A DNA stretch of 64,000 nucleotides from Gammaproteobacteria bacterium HGW-Gammaproteobacteria-1 (GCA_002840095.1 PGZL01000008.1:186001-250000); one strand, 5' to 3'. Positions 20,401-26,109 are shown, counted from the first letter of the stretch. The notes: a model not told the origin generated them from the sequence alone. Made by a program: numbers and translations.

Positions 20401-20816
20401 GGCAGCGGCTGCGGATCGAGCACCACGGCGTTGAATCCGTTGCGGTCACCGTGCCTGTGTTCACGCAGCAAGGTGACTCATTGGTGGCACGCGGCAGCGT
20501 GGCCGTGAACGCCTATCGAGTGGAACAGCGGGACAACCGCTGGACGGCAGCTAACGCCATGGTGCCCGATGCGGCGGCGCCGGCAATCGACATGGAAGGA
20601 GCGCGCTTTGTTACCGCACCGGTGACGTTGTCGACAGGCGCCGAACTTAAGCTGCGCGTAGGTATCACCAAGGACGGCGTGCTGCTGGTACAGGCGGCGG
20701 ATGAGATTAGAGCGGCTTACGATGAGCGCCACATCCTGTTGCTGGCGGTCGTCCTGGCGAAGCACCGACTCGATGTCGCTCCGAAAGACATCAAGGCGCT
20801 GGTGTTGCAGTCGTAG
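8475..20816 (+). CDS. Giant two-partner secretion exoprotein (TpsA) with propeller-like, YDG and LysM modules
   Basis: A 4,113-residue exoprotein. The N-terminus MNKIYRIVWSRVRNAFVVVG is an extended signal peptide region, followed by an unusual insert (about residues 31-62) and then the hydrophobic signal core ending LASPVLAAP. Residues about 93-350 are the TPS secretion domain, with VNPAGVVFGQGSQVNVGGI as the NPxG signature, and lead into a beta-helix. Residues 629-1911 hold 18 FG-GAP-like repeats. After a short helix-forming region, residues 2163-3715 hold 18 YDG repeats. Next come a Gly-Pro-Ser-Asp-Pro-Asn repeat linker (to about 3870) and a LysM domain (about 3931-3981, YTVGEGNSLWRIAR). 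It is exported by the TpsB upstream. LysM could attach it to peptidoglycan or another glycan. Adhesin function is inferred from the family. Confidence 0.9.
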   Translation: MNKIYRIVWSRVRNAFVVVGEIARSMGKSSTTQDARAQLPLVGEDASACSSLSLRERVEVRGSGARGSSTLHAAILLALASPVLAAPAPDALPTGGQITAGSGSISQSGASMTVQQNTDKLIANWQSFDIGASASVTFNQPSSSSVALNRVLGQDPSQILGQLNANGQVMLVNPAGVVFGQGSQVNVGGITATTLNISDADFLAGNYRFSDSANAATVQNLGHILANGGVVALVAPVVKNEGAIETPDGSTALVAGNDVTLDFSGDGLVTVTVSLSTLDNLVENKGAIRADEGLVILTAGAASDLLSGVVNNAGIIEARGLTQQGGRIVLDGGFVTNTGTLNASSTTHNGGEIAISGATVGLGGDIDADGANGGSISVISAGLLSLAEQVHARGTNGDGGSIDYSAARIIESTTGSTDASGSVNGGAIRVDGGGQFASSGSYRADGAQGDGGRIDISADGVSLLSATVSASGADSGGLVRIGGAFQGGKALDPSQPYSDSFLGRWGATAPIRNAGSTFINDATTIDISGGAGRGGTAVVWSDNQTTFIGQIDATGGAGGGSVELSSAGDLRKAALTGVNVGNGLLLLDPKNIVVGDVPTVESWAYAAVMGVAYGPLSTTRPVGVGLEASDYFGSSVSLNAAGDRLAVGAIFDGGSGNAADGSGAVYLFSFTDTSFSGGALEATLGKGYTGGKNVDVAPLEAYDEFGSSVSLNATGDRLAVGARVDAGSGNTAGNYTGAVYLFSFTDTSFTGGALEATLGKGYSGGKNVDVAALEVNDMFGYSVSLNAVGDRLAVGALNDAGSGNAVGNSGAVYLFSFTDTSFTGGALEATLGKGYTGGKNVDVAALEANDQFGTSVSLNAAGDRLAVGAIGDDGSGNAADGSGAVYLFSFTDTSFSGGALAATLGKGYSSGKNVDVSALESWDAFGSAVSLNAAGDRLAVGAMFDAGSGNAANASGAVYLFSFTDTGFSGGALEATLGKGYTGGKNVDVFALEGNDYFGASVSLNAAGDRLAVGAYGDAGSGNAVNTSGAVYLFSFADTSFSTGRLEGVMGSGYQNNGYTGGKNVDVTVLEAWDAFGSAVSLNGLGDRLAVGAYGDGGSGNAAGYSGAVYLFSFTDTGFSGGALEATLGKGYSGGKNVDVSALEAGDVFGISASLNATGDRLAVGAISDDGSGNAADGSGAVYLFSFTDTSFTGGVLEATVGKGYTSGKNVNVAALAANDNFGRSVSLNAAGDRLAVGANNDDGSGNAVLNSGAVYLFSFTDTSFSGGALEATLGKGYTGGKNVDVSALEGGDNFGNAVSLNAAGDRLAVGASGDGGSGNTAGSSGAVYLFSFTDTSFSGGALEATLGKGYSGGKNVDVAALGSNDQFGGAVSLNAAGDRLAVGASGDSGSADTSGSDTGAVYLFSFTDTGFSGGALEATLGKGYSGGKSLDVSALGAGDFFGMGVSLNATGDRLVVGAPAEGSSGNGAVYLFSFIDTNFSGGILEGTTGQGYLPTDKNLSVALDSGDLFGSSVSLNAAGNRLAVGARADGGSGNAITEYGAVYLFSFTDTSFSGGSLEATLGKGYAGGKNVDVAAGQWFGASVSLNAAGDRLAVGAPKDYGSGTTVVNSGAVYLFSFTDTSFAGGALEATLGKGYSGGKNVDVAALEVSDYFGWSVSLNATGDRLAVGADSDDGSGNAVSGSGAVYLFSFADTSFSGGALEATLGKGYSGGKNLDVAVLEANDGFGSSVSLNAAGDRLAVGAPGDYGSDNTAGNYTGAVYLFSFTDTSFSGGALEATLGKGYTGGKNVDVAALGANRNFGVAVSLNAAGDRLAVGARGDSGGGTSVVNSGAVRLFSFTDTAFSGGALEATLGKGYTGGKNVDVSALEANDAFGTSVSLNATGDRLAVGAYSDDGSGNVASNSGAVYLFTMSSTTSPATPLGDASTYASLSGQTANVLASDVAAQLSTGASVFLQASNDITVDRAITADNAGGNGGALAMYAGRSILVNAAITTDNGWLFLTANEKLMQGVVNADRDAGAAVITVADGVAIDAGTGLVIIQVFDGAGKTYTQSGNITLGGAITAGTIQVDNQGPTAGSGVVLGSGAVLTASGTGNAIEINGDTFTNNAGASALSATNGRWLVWSGNPTADNRGGLAYDFKQYNAAYGDTVLGSGNGFLYTLAPTLTASLTGTVSKTYDGTTDATLASGNYSASGAVDGDTVALNNPTSGSYDNKNAGTGKQVTATGVSITGATNGAATVYGYQLASTTASGNVGTVTQRTLTASYNGVNRVYDGATDATVTSSDDRVAGDVLTISESASFADKNVGTGKVVSVTGASLTGTDAGNYVLASTTGSTNADITARTLNVSYTGVNRVYDGTSDATVTTNDDRVVGDVLTISDTASFADKNVGTAKTVSVTGASLSGTDAGNYSLASTTGSTTADITAKAITVSGITAGNKIYDGTTAATVDASGASFGGMVGGDDLTVDTSGASGSFADKNVGTGKVVTVAGLALSGTDALNYTISDGSGATADITTRTLSVSYTGVNRVYDGTTDATVIASDDRIAGDVLTLSDTASFADKNVGTGKTVSVTGASISGGVDAGNYVLASTTGSTTAEITAKALTVSGITAQNKVYDGTTDATVDASGASFGGIVSGDDVAVNAGTIGGRFVDKNVGTGKAIDLTGVSLSGTDAGNYTLNDVSGVTADITARTLTVAGYTGTNRVYDGTTAATVSAGGDDRVAGDVLSVSATGAFADKNVGTAKTVSVSGASLSGTDAGNYVLASTTGITTADITARTLTVAGYAGTNRVYDGTTDATVNASGDDRVGGDVLTIAATGAFDNKNVGTGKTVSVSGANLSGTDAGNYVLASTTGSATADITARTLTVAGYTGTNRIYDGTTDATVNASGDDRVGGDILTVAATGAFGDKNVGTAKAVTVSGASLSGTDAGNYVLASTTGSATADITVRTLAVSYSGVNRVYDGTTSATVTTSDDRVTGDVLTISDTASFGDKNVGAGKTVSVSGTSLSGTDAGNYVLASTTGSTTADIAAKALTVSGITAQNRVYDGTTDATVDASGASFGGIVSGDDVAVNAGTIDGSFADKNVGTGKAINLTGVSLSGTDAGNYTLNGVGGVTADITVRTLTVSYSGVNRVYDGSTDATVTSSDDRVAGDVLTISDMASFADKNVGTGKSVSVSSASLSGTDAGNYVLASTTGSTTADITARTLTVSYSGVNRVYDGTTDATVTSSDDRVAGDVLTLSDTASFADKNVGSGKTVSVSGASLSGTDAGNYVLASTTGSTTADITAKAIAVSGITAADKVYDGTTDAMVDIGLASFGGMVAGDVLTVSATGGFSDKNVGTGKTVTLTSSYGGADAGNYTFTDQVGTTADITAKAVTVSGITAVDKTYDGTTVATVNTGATTFGGMVAGDVLTVSATGSFVDKNVGTGKSVTLASSYGGADAGNYTFTDQAGTTADITARQLGLDLQGQGSRVYDGTNVISLSGVTPSLTGVISGDTVTSDTGAVTGFVDKNVGANKAVTFTGFGLLGADAGNYILVSGSAPSTANITPCTLNLSYSGVNRTYDGTTVATVNIGDDRVAGDALSFGYSASFADKNVGTGKPVTVTGAGISGGADAGNYVLASTTGSTAADISAKLLTLLGLTAENKIYDGNTDATISNYGSLSGVVVGEDVTLDTGNASASFADPNPGTGKTVTVASLQLAGLDIGNYLFGAQTTTADISSTENPPSPPTGDPNDPNDPSGPSGPNGPSGPSDPFNPPPLFDDPNGPNDPNDPNGPSDPNGPSDPNGPSDPNGPSDPNGPSDPNGPSDPSGPSDPNGPSDPNGPSDPNGPSDPNGPSDPNGPSDPNGPSGPDGPSDPKGSSDPNGSRDPSGKGRSNGNDSNSGGDGGKGSDGKSAGTGTDVRPDGYLDFEGDGSPEPISLGYEGDIAVLVIGTGQSYTVGEGNSLWRIARSSRIYGDGTGWPRIYKANGDQISEPSLVYPGQRLRIEHHGVESVAVTVPVFTQQGDSLVARGSVAVNAYRVEQRDNRWTAANAMVPDAAAPAIDMEGARFVTAPVTLSTGAELKLRVGITKDGVLLVQAADEIRAAYDERHILLLAVVLAKHRLDVAPKDIKALVLQS
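8626..8646. repeat. REP-like palindrome inside the exoprotein signal region
   Basis: CCCTCTCCC and GGGAGAGGG flank a three-base loop, followed by TCGAGGTGAGGGG. This is a common form of repetitive extragenic palindrome in proteobacteria, but here it is translated in frame as SLSLREREVEVRG-type sequence between the extended signal region and the hydrophobic core. Confidence 0.7.
10361..14205 (+). repeat. 18 tandem ~213-bp repeats (FG-GAP/integrin-propeller-like)
   Basis: Eighteen in-frame copies of about 68-76 codons are counted. Each has the pattern FG-x-SVSLNA-x-GDRLAVGA, then an acidic Gly-rich turn, then SGAVYLFSFTDT, then GGALEATLGKGY-x-GGKN. The seventh strand of each repeat resembles a blade of an integrin-like beta-propeller, and the acidic turns (DxGSGN) could bind calcium. 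Copies are highly similar in DNA, implying recent amplification or homogenisation. Confidence 0.85.
14962..19619 (+). repeat. 18 tandem YDG-domain repeats
   Basis: Eighteen units of about 80-90 codons were counted, each with a YDGTT-x-AT motif, a DKNVGTGK motif and a GTDAGNY motif, and ending ADITA. Three subtypes alternate (starting VSY-x-GVNR, VSGITA-x-NK, VAGY-x-GTNR). YDG/MBG domains are immunoglobulin-like surface-stalk modules in large adhesins. Confidence 0.85.
19768..20035 (+). repeat. 18-bp minisatellite encoding GPSDPN repeats
   Basis: An 18-base unit (roughly AGTGACCCGAACGGTCCC) is repeated about 14 times with synonymous variation. It encodes a Gly-Pro-Ser-Asp-Pro-Asn linker between the YDG array and the LysM end. 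Such arrays change length by slippage or recombination in multiples of six residues. Confidence 0.85.
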
Positions 20817-20898
20817 GCTGATATGGAAGGATGGTGTCCGGCAAGTTGGGTCGGCACCGTCGCCCGAGCCGGGCTCGTCGAAATGAACAGGAGCAGCG

Positions 20899-21072
20899 AT
20901 GCACGGGAATGGGGGGCTGTTTGGCTTGCGGCTGCATCTTCGATGGTTGCAGGTACGTATGGGGTTCTCATCGTTCGTAAGGCATTTCCTTGGCAGCATT
21001 GTCTCGCGAAATGAGGTCCGACAGCGGGCCGCCAGGATCCGGGCGATACGGGAAGACAGGCTGCGGGGCTGA
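20899..21072 (+). CDS. Possible small basic protein (57 aa)
   Basis: A short frame with a good AGGAG site seven bases before ATG 20899. The product starts MHGNGGLFGLRLHLRWLQVR and has an Arg-rich C-terminus (RQRAARIRAIREDRLRG), giving an amphipathic, very basic peptide. It fills part of the 395-base gap between the exoprotein and sapC. No family is recognised and it may not be translated. Confidence 0.25.
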   Translation: MHGNGGLFGLRLHLRWLQVRMGFSSFVRHFLGSIVSRNEVRQRAARIRAIREDRLRG

Positions 21073-21211
21073 GCTTCAATATGGCATGGCCCCGGGGCAG
21101 CCGGAACGAAGGGATATCGCAGGAGCTCCTGCGGCGGCCGTGAGCTCGGTAACACCTCTGACGCCTGGGCAAGCCGGCTAGAAGAGGACATTACATGTGG
21201 AGAGGAAATTA

Positions 21212-21958
21212 ATGACGGAAAACCTGATAGGGCTTGATTCGAACGAGCACCGCGATTTGAAGCTGCATCGCGTGGCGTCATACTCGTTCGCCGACAAGCT
21301 CCATGCGGCAACGCTGGCGAAGGCCGAGGTGTTGCAGGCGGCGCTCAGCTATCCCGTGCTGTTCGGTCTCAGGGAGTCGGCGTATCGGCCTGTGGCCTTG
21401 CTGAGCCTGGTCGCCGACGAGAACCAGTTCGTGGAGGGCGACGCCTGGCGGGCGTCCTATATCCCGGCGGCCATGCGGGTCTATCCGTTCCGGCTGGCCG
21501 GGGAGCAGGTGTTGATCGACGCCTCGGCCCCGCATTTCGCGGCCGGCGAAGACGGCGAGGCGCTGTTTACGGAAGACGGGGAACCGGCCCCGGCCCTGGG
21601 TCAGGCGCTGGAATTTCTGCGTGCCTGCCATGCGGAGGAGAACGCGACGCAAGCCTGGTGCCGGCGACTGGCGGACCTCGGACTATTAGTCGAGCAGAAT
21701 GCGGAAGTCGTGAGCCCGGCCGGAAAGCGGTATGGGGTGACGGGGTTTCATGTCGTGGACCGGCAGGCACTGGCGGCGCTGCCCGACTCGGATCTGGGAG
21801 AACTCGTCCGCGACGGCAGCATGGCCCTGATTGATGCCCATATACTTTCGCTGGAGCATCTGGTGGCCCTCGCCAAGCAGCGCGATGGGCTGCAGCCGGA
21901 TGGTTCTCTGGGCAGGGAGCAGGCGCTCGGCCAGGTGGGCGAGGAGACAAAAGGGTGA
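21212..21958 (+). CDS. sapC: SapC family protein
   Basis: A 248-residue protein matching the SapC family: the YPVLF-type core ALSYPVLFGLRESAYRPVALLSLVADENQFV is followed by WRASYIPAAMRVYPFRLA and LFTEDGEPAPALGQALEFL. SapC proteins were first linked to S-layer secretion and are often found beside large surface or two-partner-secreted proteins, although their action is not established. There is no signal peptide, so it is probably cytoplasmic. Start ATG 21212 has GAGAGGA upstream. The stop overlaps the next gene's GTG, so the two are coupled. Position suggests a helper for the giant exoprotein. Confidence 0.8.
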   Translation: MTENLIGLDSNEHRDLKLHRVASYSFADKLHAATLAKAEVLQAALSYPVLFGLRESAYRPVALLSLVADENQFVEGDAWRASYIPAAMRVYPFRLAGEQVLIDASAPHFAAGEDGEALFTEDGEPAPALGQALEFLRACHAEENATQAWCRRLADLGLLVEQNAEVVSPAGKRYGVTGFHVVDRQALAALPDSDLGELVRDGSMALIDAHILSLEHLVALAKQRDGLQPDGSLGREQALGQVGEETKG

Positions 21959-22719
21959 AACGATTTTCGGTTCTGGTGCTGCTGTCCGCGATGAGCCTGC
22001 CAGCATTCGCTGCGAAGGATTCGGGGGCGGCGGGCAATACGGCTTCCGTGGATCGAGGGGCGTTGACCCAATATCTCTTGGGCAATGCCAATGGGGCTGA
22101 TGCCGCTGCGCGCCGTGCAACTATCGAGCGGCAACTCGATCTTCAGGACCGGCTTCTGGCCGAGGCGGAAGGTCTCGGCATTCCGAAGCGGTCCAATGTC
22201 AGGGCACAGGCCGAGCTCGAGCGCAGGCGCATCGTCGTGGCGGCGTATTGGGATGATTGGTTCAGCCAGCATCCGATCCCGGAGGCGGATCTGAGGAAGT
22301 CCTATGAAACGTTGCGCGAGGCCAATGGCGACAAGCAGTACCGGCTGAGCCAGATCGTGGTGATGAACGATGCCGATGCGCGCCATGTGTTGGAGGACCT
22401 GAAGCAGGGCAAGGCGTTTGCCGAAGTCGCCAGGGCCCGGTCGGCGGATACAGGGACCAAGACTCGGGGCGGCGATATCGGCTGGTGCTGGAAGTCGGAT
22501 CTGCTTCCTGCGGTGGCAAAGGTGGTGGATTTCCTAAAGCCTGACGAGTCGACCACGACACCGATCGCCTTGCCGTCGGGATTGGTGGTTCTGAAACTGA
22601 ACGAAACCCGCCAGCAGGCGTTCCCGAAGTTCGAGGCACTACGTCCCAATCTGGAGACCGCCCTGCGCTTCCATGTACAGAAACAAGCGCTTGATCGGTT
22701 GATGGTGCAATCGCGTTAG
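21955..22719 (+). CDS. Periplasmic peptidyl-prolyl isomerase, parvulin type
   Basis: A 254-residue exported protein starting at GTG 21955 (GAGGAG upstream), with signal peptide MKRFSVLVLLSAMSLPAFAA. The N-terminal half is a helical SurA/PpiD-like chaperone region. Residues about 120-215 form a parvulin domain (YRLSQIVVMNDADARHVLEDLKQGKAFAEVARARS, then GGDIGW). A final helix (ALRFHVQKQALDRLM) completes the typical layout. Parvulins catalyse cis-trans prolyl isomerisation in the periplasm. Coupling to sapC and position after the exoprotein gene suggest it keeps the 4,113-residue substrate secretion-competent before TpsB export. That role is inference. Confidence 0.85.
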   Translation: MKRFSVLVLLSAMSLPAFAAKDSGAAGNTASVDRGALTQYLLGNANGADAAARRATIERQLDLQDRLLAEAEGLGIPKRSNVRAQAELERRRIVVAAYWDDWFSQHPIPEADLRKSYETLREANGDKQYRLSQIVVMNDADARHVLEDLKQGKAFAEVARARSADTGTKTRGGDIGWCWKSDLLPAVAKVVDFLKPDESTTTPIALPSGLVVLKLNETRQQAFPKFEALRPNLETALRFHVQKQALDRLMVQSR

Positions 22720-22759
22720 AGAGCCGTGGATTCATCCATTTGGCGGCTGTGAGAGGTAG

Positions 22760-22984
22760 TTGCGGATTATATCCTCACGGCCCCAGGAGCGGACTCCCTA
22801 CTTCGTAGGCTGGTATGGGGGCTATCATTCGTGCAAGATCAACCATTCCAAGCGTGACGGTAATGAGTTCGAGGCCGTGGTCTGCGAGGAGTGTCTCATC
22901 CAATTGGCATCTGAGTGGCCGACCGCGATGCTCCAGAGCAACGCCGCATCTTATGCCGACCCCTTCTCTGACATTGGAGAATAA
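22760..22984 (+). CDS. Small hypothetical protein with CEEC motif
   Basis: A 74-residue frame that begins with TTG 22760 directly after an in-frame stop, with GAGAGG upstream. It contains FVGWYGGYHSCKINHSKRDG and a VVCEECLIQLASEW segment, suggesting a small metal-binding protein. It ends two bases before the next gene, which suggests an operon. The unusual start makes it uncertain. It could be the 3' remnant of a longer gene. Confidence 0.35.
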   Translation: MRIISSRPQERTPYFVGWYGGYHSCKINHSKRDGNEFEAVVCEECLIQLASEWPTAMLQSNAASYADPFSDIGE

Positions 22985-22986
22985 CG

Positions 22987-23340
22987 ATGCCCACAAAGAG
23001 AGACTGCGCCGGTGGGGACGCCATGCTACGTCGGATGGCCGTCACTTTCGTCCTTGTTTTTGCCACCCTGGTACTGTTTCCAAGTGCGCAACTCTTTGCC
23101 GATGGACATAAGCTTACAGACGATGAGGTGCGGAAGGTCCTTATCGACAAATCTATCGCCTCATACCCAGGGAATTGCCCTTGCCCGTATAACGTTTCCC
23201 GAAACGGGAGCCGATGTGGTAAACGGAGCGCATGGAGTCGCGCCGGCGGATATTCGCCGCTCTGTTATCCCAATGATGTGACTGACGCCATGATCAAGAG
23301 ATATCGCGAACAACAAGAAGACAAGGCAACCAAACAGTAG
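22987..23340 (+). CDS. Exported Cys-rich hypothetical protein
   Basis: A 117-residue protein with a membrane-spanning or signal segment at about residues 15-38 (MAVTFVLVFATLVLFPSAQLFA). The mature part has a conserved-looking NCPCPYNVSRNGSRCGKRSAW core followed by SRAGGYSPLCY, giving four cysteines that could form disulfides. I recognise this as a widespread small exported family of unknown role. ATG 22987 has GGAG upstream; ATG 23023 is an alternative closer to the signal peptide. Confidence 0.6.
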   Translation: MPTKRDCAGGDAMLRRMAVTFVLVFATLVLFPSAQLFADGHKLTDDEVRKVLIDKSIASYPGNCPCPYNVSRNGSRCGKRSAWSRAGGYSPLCYPNDVTDAMIKRYREQQEDKATKQ

Positions 23341-23353
23341 GCTGGAACAAATA

Positions 23354-23767
23354 TCAGGATGCTCCTACAGCGAACATCTGTTTGCTGTGACTGTGCATCT
23401 CCAAAAGAGATTGCTCCAGTCTTTTGATCCAACTGTTGTTCAGCATCGTAGGGTTATCTTTTATCGACTTAATTTCGAGTCGCAATTCAGCGAGTTGCAT
23501 GACGCGATCACGCAAATACTCCGGAAGCCTTGGGTGCTGCACCTCACGCAGCAAAAACTCTTCACGCATAAACACGTCCTGTGCCATCGATAGTAAGCGG
23601 TCTAGCTTTTCCACAACGAGGTCCGTAGAGTGCTCAACCTCTGCAACCCCGGGCAGGGATGTGAACATGCCAGCCAATTCGTAAAAAGTATCGATTAGCG
23701 CTGAGTGTTCCAGGTCCAGCGATGCGACTTCGGTCTCACATTTCCTCTTCCCCAAAAGTGCTTCCAT
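23354..23767 (-). CDS. Hemerythrin-like helical protein lacking most metal ligands
   Basis: A 137-residue, almost wholly helical protein. The pattern LDLEHSALIDTFYELAGMF, then VFMREEFLLREVQHPRLPEYL, then EQSLLEMHSHSKQMF follows the spacing of a bacteriohemerythrin (H, HxxxE, HxxxH, H/D). Several expected iron-ligand histidines are replaced, so it may not bind a di-iron centre. It is read against its neighbours, so it is probably a single-gene unit. The hemerythrin call is tentative; a four-helix bundle is the safer statement. Confidence 0.45.
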   Translation of the reverse strand: MEALLGKRKCETEVASLDLEHSALIDTFYELAGMFTSLPGVAEVEHSTDLVVEKLDRLLSMAQDVFMREEFLLREVQHPRLPEYLRDRVMQLAELRLEIKSIKDNPTMLNNSWIKRLEQSLLEMHSHSKQMFAVGAS

Positions 23768-23850
23768 GCAACGCCCCTCTATTTGTATGTAGAAACCGCC
23801 AAATGGTCAGCGGCTATTGGCTTGGGCCAAACAACCACAAAACTCAACCA

Positions 23851-24960
23851 TTAGTCATCGTCTTCAGCATGCCTTAGGAAGTATCCCGTGATTGGAAGGT
23901 GGTCGCTGATCGTCTGGTAGAACAATTTCGGTGACGGCGCATAACCTCGTACGTCAAGCACCTGTGCTTTCAGGACGAGCTCTTCCGAGGCGGCACGATC
24001 AAATACGAGAAGATGATCATATAGGTTGGTAGTGCGTTCGCCTTTGGTGTTCAGCGTTGATCCGGTTCCCACGGTCATGTCGGACGCAGCCACCAGCCCA
24101 TCCAGATCTGAGGGGACCAAATTGAAATCGCCGGCGATAAACAGGTCCAGCTCCCCAGGGTATGCGGCACGCATTGCGGAATAGACGTCACCAAGATGGC
24201 CCACCTCGGAGGCTATGCGACTCGTGTCACCGTCCGCCCAAGTCGCATGGTAGCCCGCAAGCACAAAGTCCCACCCCTTTAAACCACTCTCGGATAGGGT
24301 CTCGAAGCAACCAAACGCCGGTTCTCGCACGAAGTTATCGTTGCCAGTTCCGTCTGGGCCACCATCATTGTCATTGAAATACTCAAGACCAGCGCTTCCT
24401 TCGCACGGGCGCAATATGGTTGGGCGGTAGACGACGGCATAGAACTCCGCATCGCCGGCAGCGGTGTTAGGCCGGGGTGAGGATGTAACCAGGCCGGCCC
24501 AGGAGGGACCCAGCGCCTGAATCAGCGCATCGTAGCCCGGGTGCCCCTGGGACTTCTGCATCACCTCGATGACGGTAAGTACATCGAAATGGCTATTGAT
24601 GATCTCCGCGACGGCCGGATAGTCCTTTGATGTTCCGTGCCCAAGTTTCTTGATGTTCCAGGTACCGAGACGAATGTCGGCGACCAAAGCCGACCATGAT
24701 TTGCTGACGAATCCCGTTGTGCCGTCGCTCAGAACGATGTGGTGCCACCGTGCCAGGCTATCGGAGAGCACCGCATACTCGCCAAGTGCCAATGTACCCA
24801 CGATATCCGATGACGCACTTGGTTCGGCTCTGACGTTTAGGACCGAGCTTACCCGGCTAGAGGGCGTTACAAGCTCGGCATATGTGGGATTCGCGACAGC
24901 GAATAAGACGATGATGACGGCTGACTTGATAACCCGAGAGATGTACGCGTCCTTGCTCAT
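23851..24960 (-). CDS. Exported SH3b plus endonuclease/exonuclease/phosphatase family protein
   Basis: A 369-residue protein with an N-terminal signal segment (VIKSAVIIVLFAVANPTYA). Residues about 33-90 form an SH3b domain (SVLNVRAEPSASSDIVGTLALGEYAVL, GFVSKSW). The rest is a DNase-I-like fold: IRLGTWNIKKLG holds the Asn, VLTVIEVMQ the catalytic Glu, FIAGDFNLVPSD the Asp/Asn pair, and TISDHLPITGYF the terminal Asp-His. All key residues of the fold are present. It is likely a periplasmic or secreted nuclease or phosphodiesterase that binds cell wall or protein through SH3b. Substrate unknown. Confidence 0.8.
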   Translation of the reverse strand: MSKDAYISRVIKSAVIIVLFAVANPTYAELVTPSSRVSSVLNVRAEPSASSDIVGTLALGEYAVLSDSLARWHHIVLSDGTTGFVSKSWSALVADIRLGTWNIKKLGHGTSKDYPAVAEIINSHFDVLTVIEVMQKSQGHPGYDALIQALGPSWAGLVTSSPRPNTAAGDAEFYAVVYRPTILRPCEGSAGLEYFNDNDGGPDGTGNDNFVREPAFGCFETLSESGLKGWDFVLAGYHATWADGDTSRIASEVGHLGDVYSAMRAAYPGELDLFIAGDFNLVPSDLDGLVAASDMTVGTGSTLNTKGERTTNLYDHLLVFDRAASEELVLKAQVLDVRGYAPSPKLFYQTISDHLPITGYFLRHAEDDD

Positions 24961-25209
24961 AACGTTCCCCAGTAATACCAGAGTATTTGAGTCGTCATTG
25001 CCGGGGGCTGTAGGAAACGATCCCCGACGCCCTCTTTATAACCTAACCTATCTAGTTGATTCGTCAAGATATGTGCCTCTGGTTAGGGGTGTGAGGCATT
25101 TCTTACGCAGATATGGCCGATTGTCCTACAGAAGCGCCGATGCATGCGTGCTAAACAGAGCCATGAGTTCATCTCTGGCGATGGGCTGGCAGCGGTATCG
25201 GGAGGAGTT

Positions 25210-25416
25210 ATGACCAAGTACTACGTCAATACGAATGCACAGGACAGCGGTGACCACGAGGTGCATGAGGAGGGGTGTTCGTTTATGCCCGCACCTCAAC
25301 ACCAAAAGTATCTGGGAAACTTCACCAACTGCCACGATGCCGTGCGCGAAGCGCGTAAATACTATCCGTCTGCAGACGGGTGCTTTTACTGCTCGAAAGC
25401 GTGCCACTCATCATAA
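25210..25416 (+). CDS. Small conserved Cys/His-rich protein (68 aa)
   Basis: The ATG at 25210 has a strong GGAGGAG site. The protein MTKYYVNTNAQDSGDHEVHE continues with EEGCSFMPAP, YLGNFTNCHDAVREARKYY and GCFYCSKACH. I recognise this as a small, widely found family with conserved Cys/His pairs and the NCHDAVREA segment; it has no established function. The longer frame beginning at 25144 lacks a ribosome site and extends beyond the conserved start. Confidence 0.7.
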   Translation: MTKYYVNTNAQDSGDHEVHEEGCSFMPAPQHQKYLGNFTNCHDAVREARKYYPSADGCFYCSKACHSS

Positions 25417-25573
25417 GGTTCCATTCCCAATGTGTGCTTGCCGTAAATGAGTGCGATGGGTATCACGCTGTACGTGTCGGCACCCATGAGAGTTATATCG
25501 ATATCATTGAAGGCATACACCGGCCCATGGAAGTCAGGTGCGGGTTCCTACATGTCTAAAAAGGAGTAATGTC

Positions 25574-25990
25574 ATGTCAACAAAAGAAGCAGTTCAGCAA
25601 TTGGATGCCATCTGGGATTTCAGCGAGGAAGAGCTGTATGAGCACCTGGGTATGGCGTCTCTGGGCACGGAGAGTACATTTGAGGCCGTGAGCTCCATGA
25701 AGATGTTGCGCTCTATGGCTGCGAATGTTGATGCGTCCGTTGCAACTAAATCACTGGTTACGGATTTGGTGGAGAAAGGAAAGAAGTTCTTCATGGCTCT
25801 GTGGAACGCAGTAAAGGACCTCGTCTGCACCATTTATCGTGACGGTACGCCGGTTGGCGACTCGAAAGATCTCGCGGCGTATTTGACTGCGCTTGTAATC
25901 GCGTCCGGGAAGTTGGCTGGCCCACTGGCGTCTATCGTTATCGCGATCGCGGTGAAAAAAGGGCTCGTAACGCTGTGTGAAGCCAGCTAA
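25574..25990 (+). CDS. Hypothetical helical protein with hydrophobic C-terminus
   Basis: A 138-residue protein from ATG 25574, preceded by AAGGAG. The N-terminal half is acidic and helical (WDFSEEELYEHLGMASLG). The C-terminal half contains two amphipathic or hydrophobic stretches (KKFFMALWNAVKDLVCTIY and ASGKLAGPLASIVIAIAVKKGL), which could insert into a membrane. I do not recognise a family. It lies about 160 bases after the small Cys/His protein, on the same strand. Confidence 0.55.
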   Translation: MSTKEAVQQLDAIWDFSEEELYEHLGMASLGTESTFEAVSSMKMLRSMAANVDASVATKSLVTDLVEKGKKFFMALWNAVKDLVCTIYRDGTPVGDSKDLAAYLTALVIASGKLAGPLASIVIAIAVKKGLVTLCEAS

Positions 25991-26109
25991 ACATTAATCG
26001 TCTTGGCATCAAATCATCAGGCCCTCTTGGATCATGCCGCGGCATCAGCCAAGGGGCGTATGGAGCGTGAGCCCCTGGGCATGGACGTCGGCATCAGGCA
26101 TTGCAGTTA

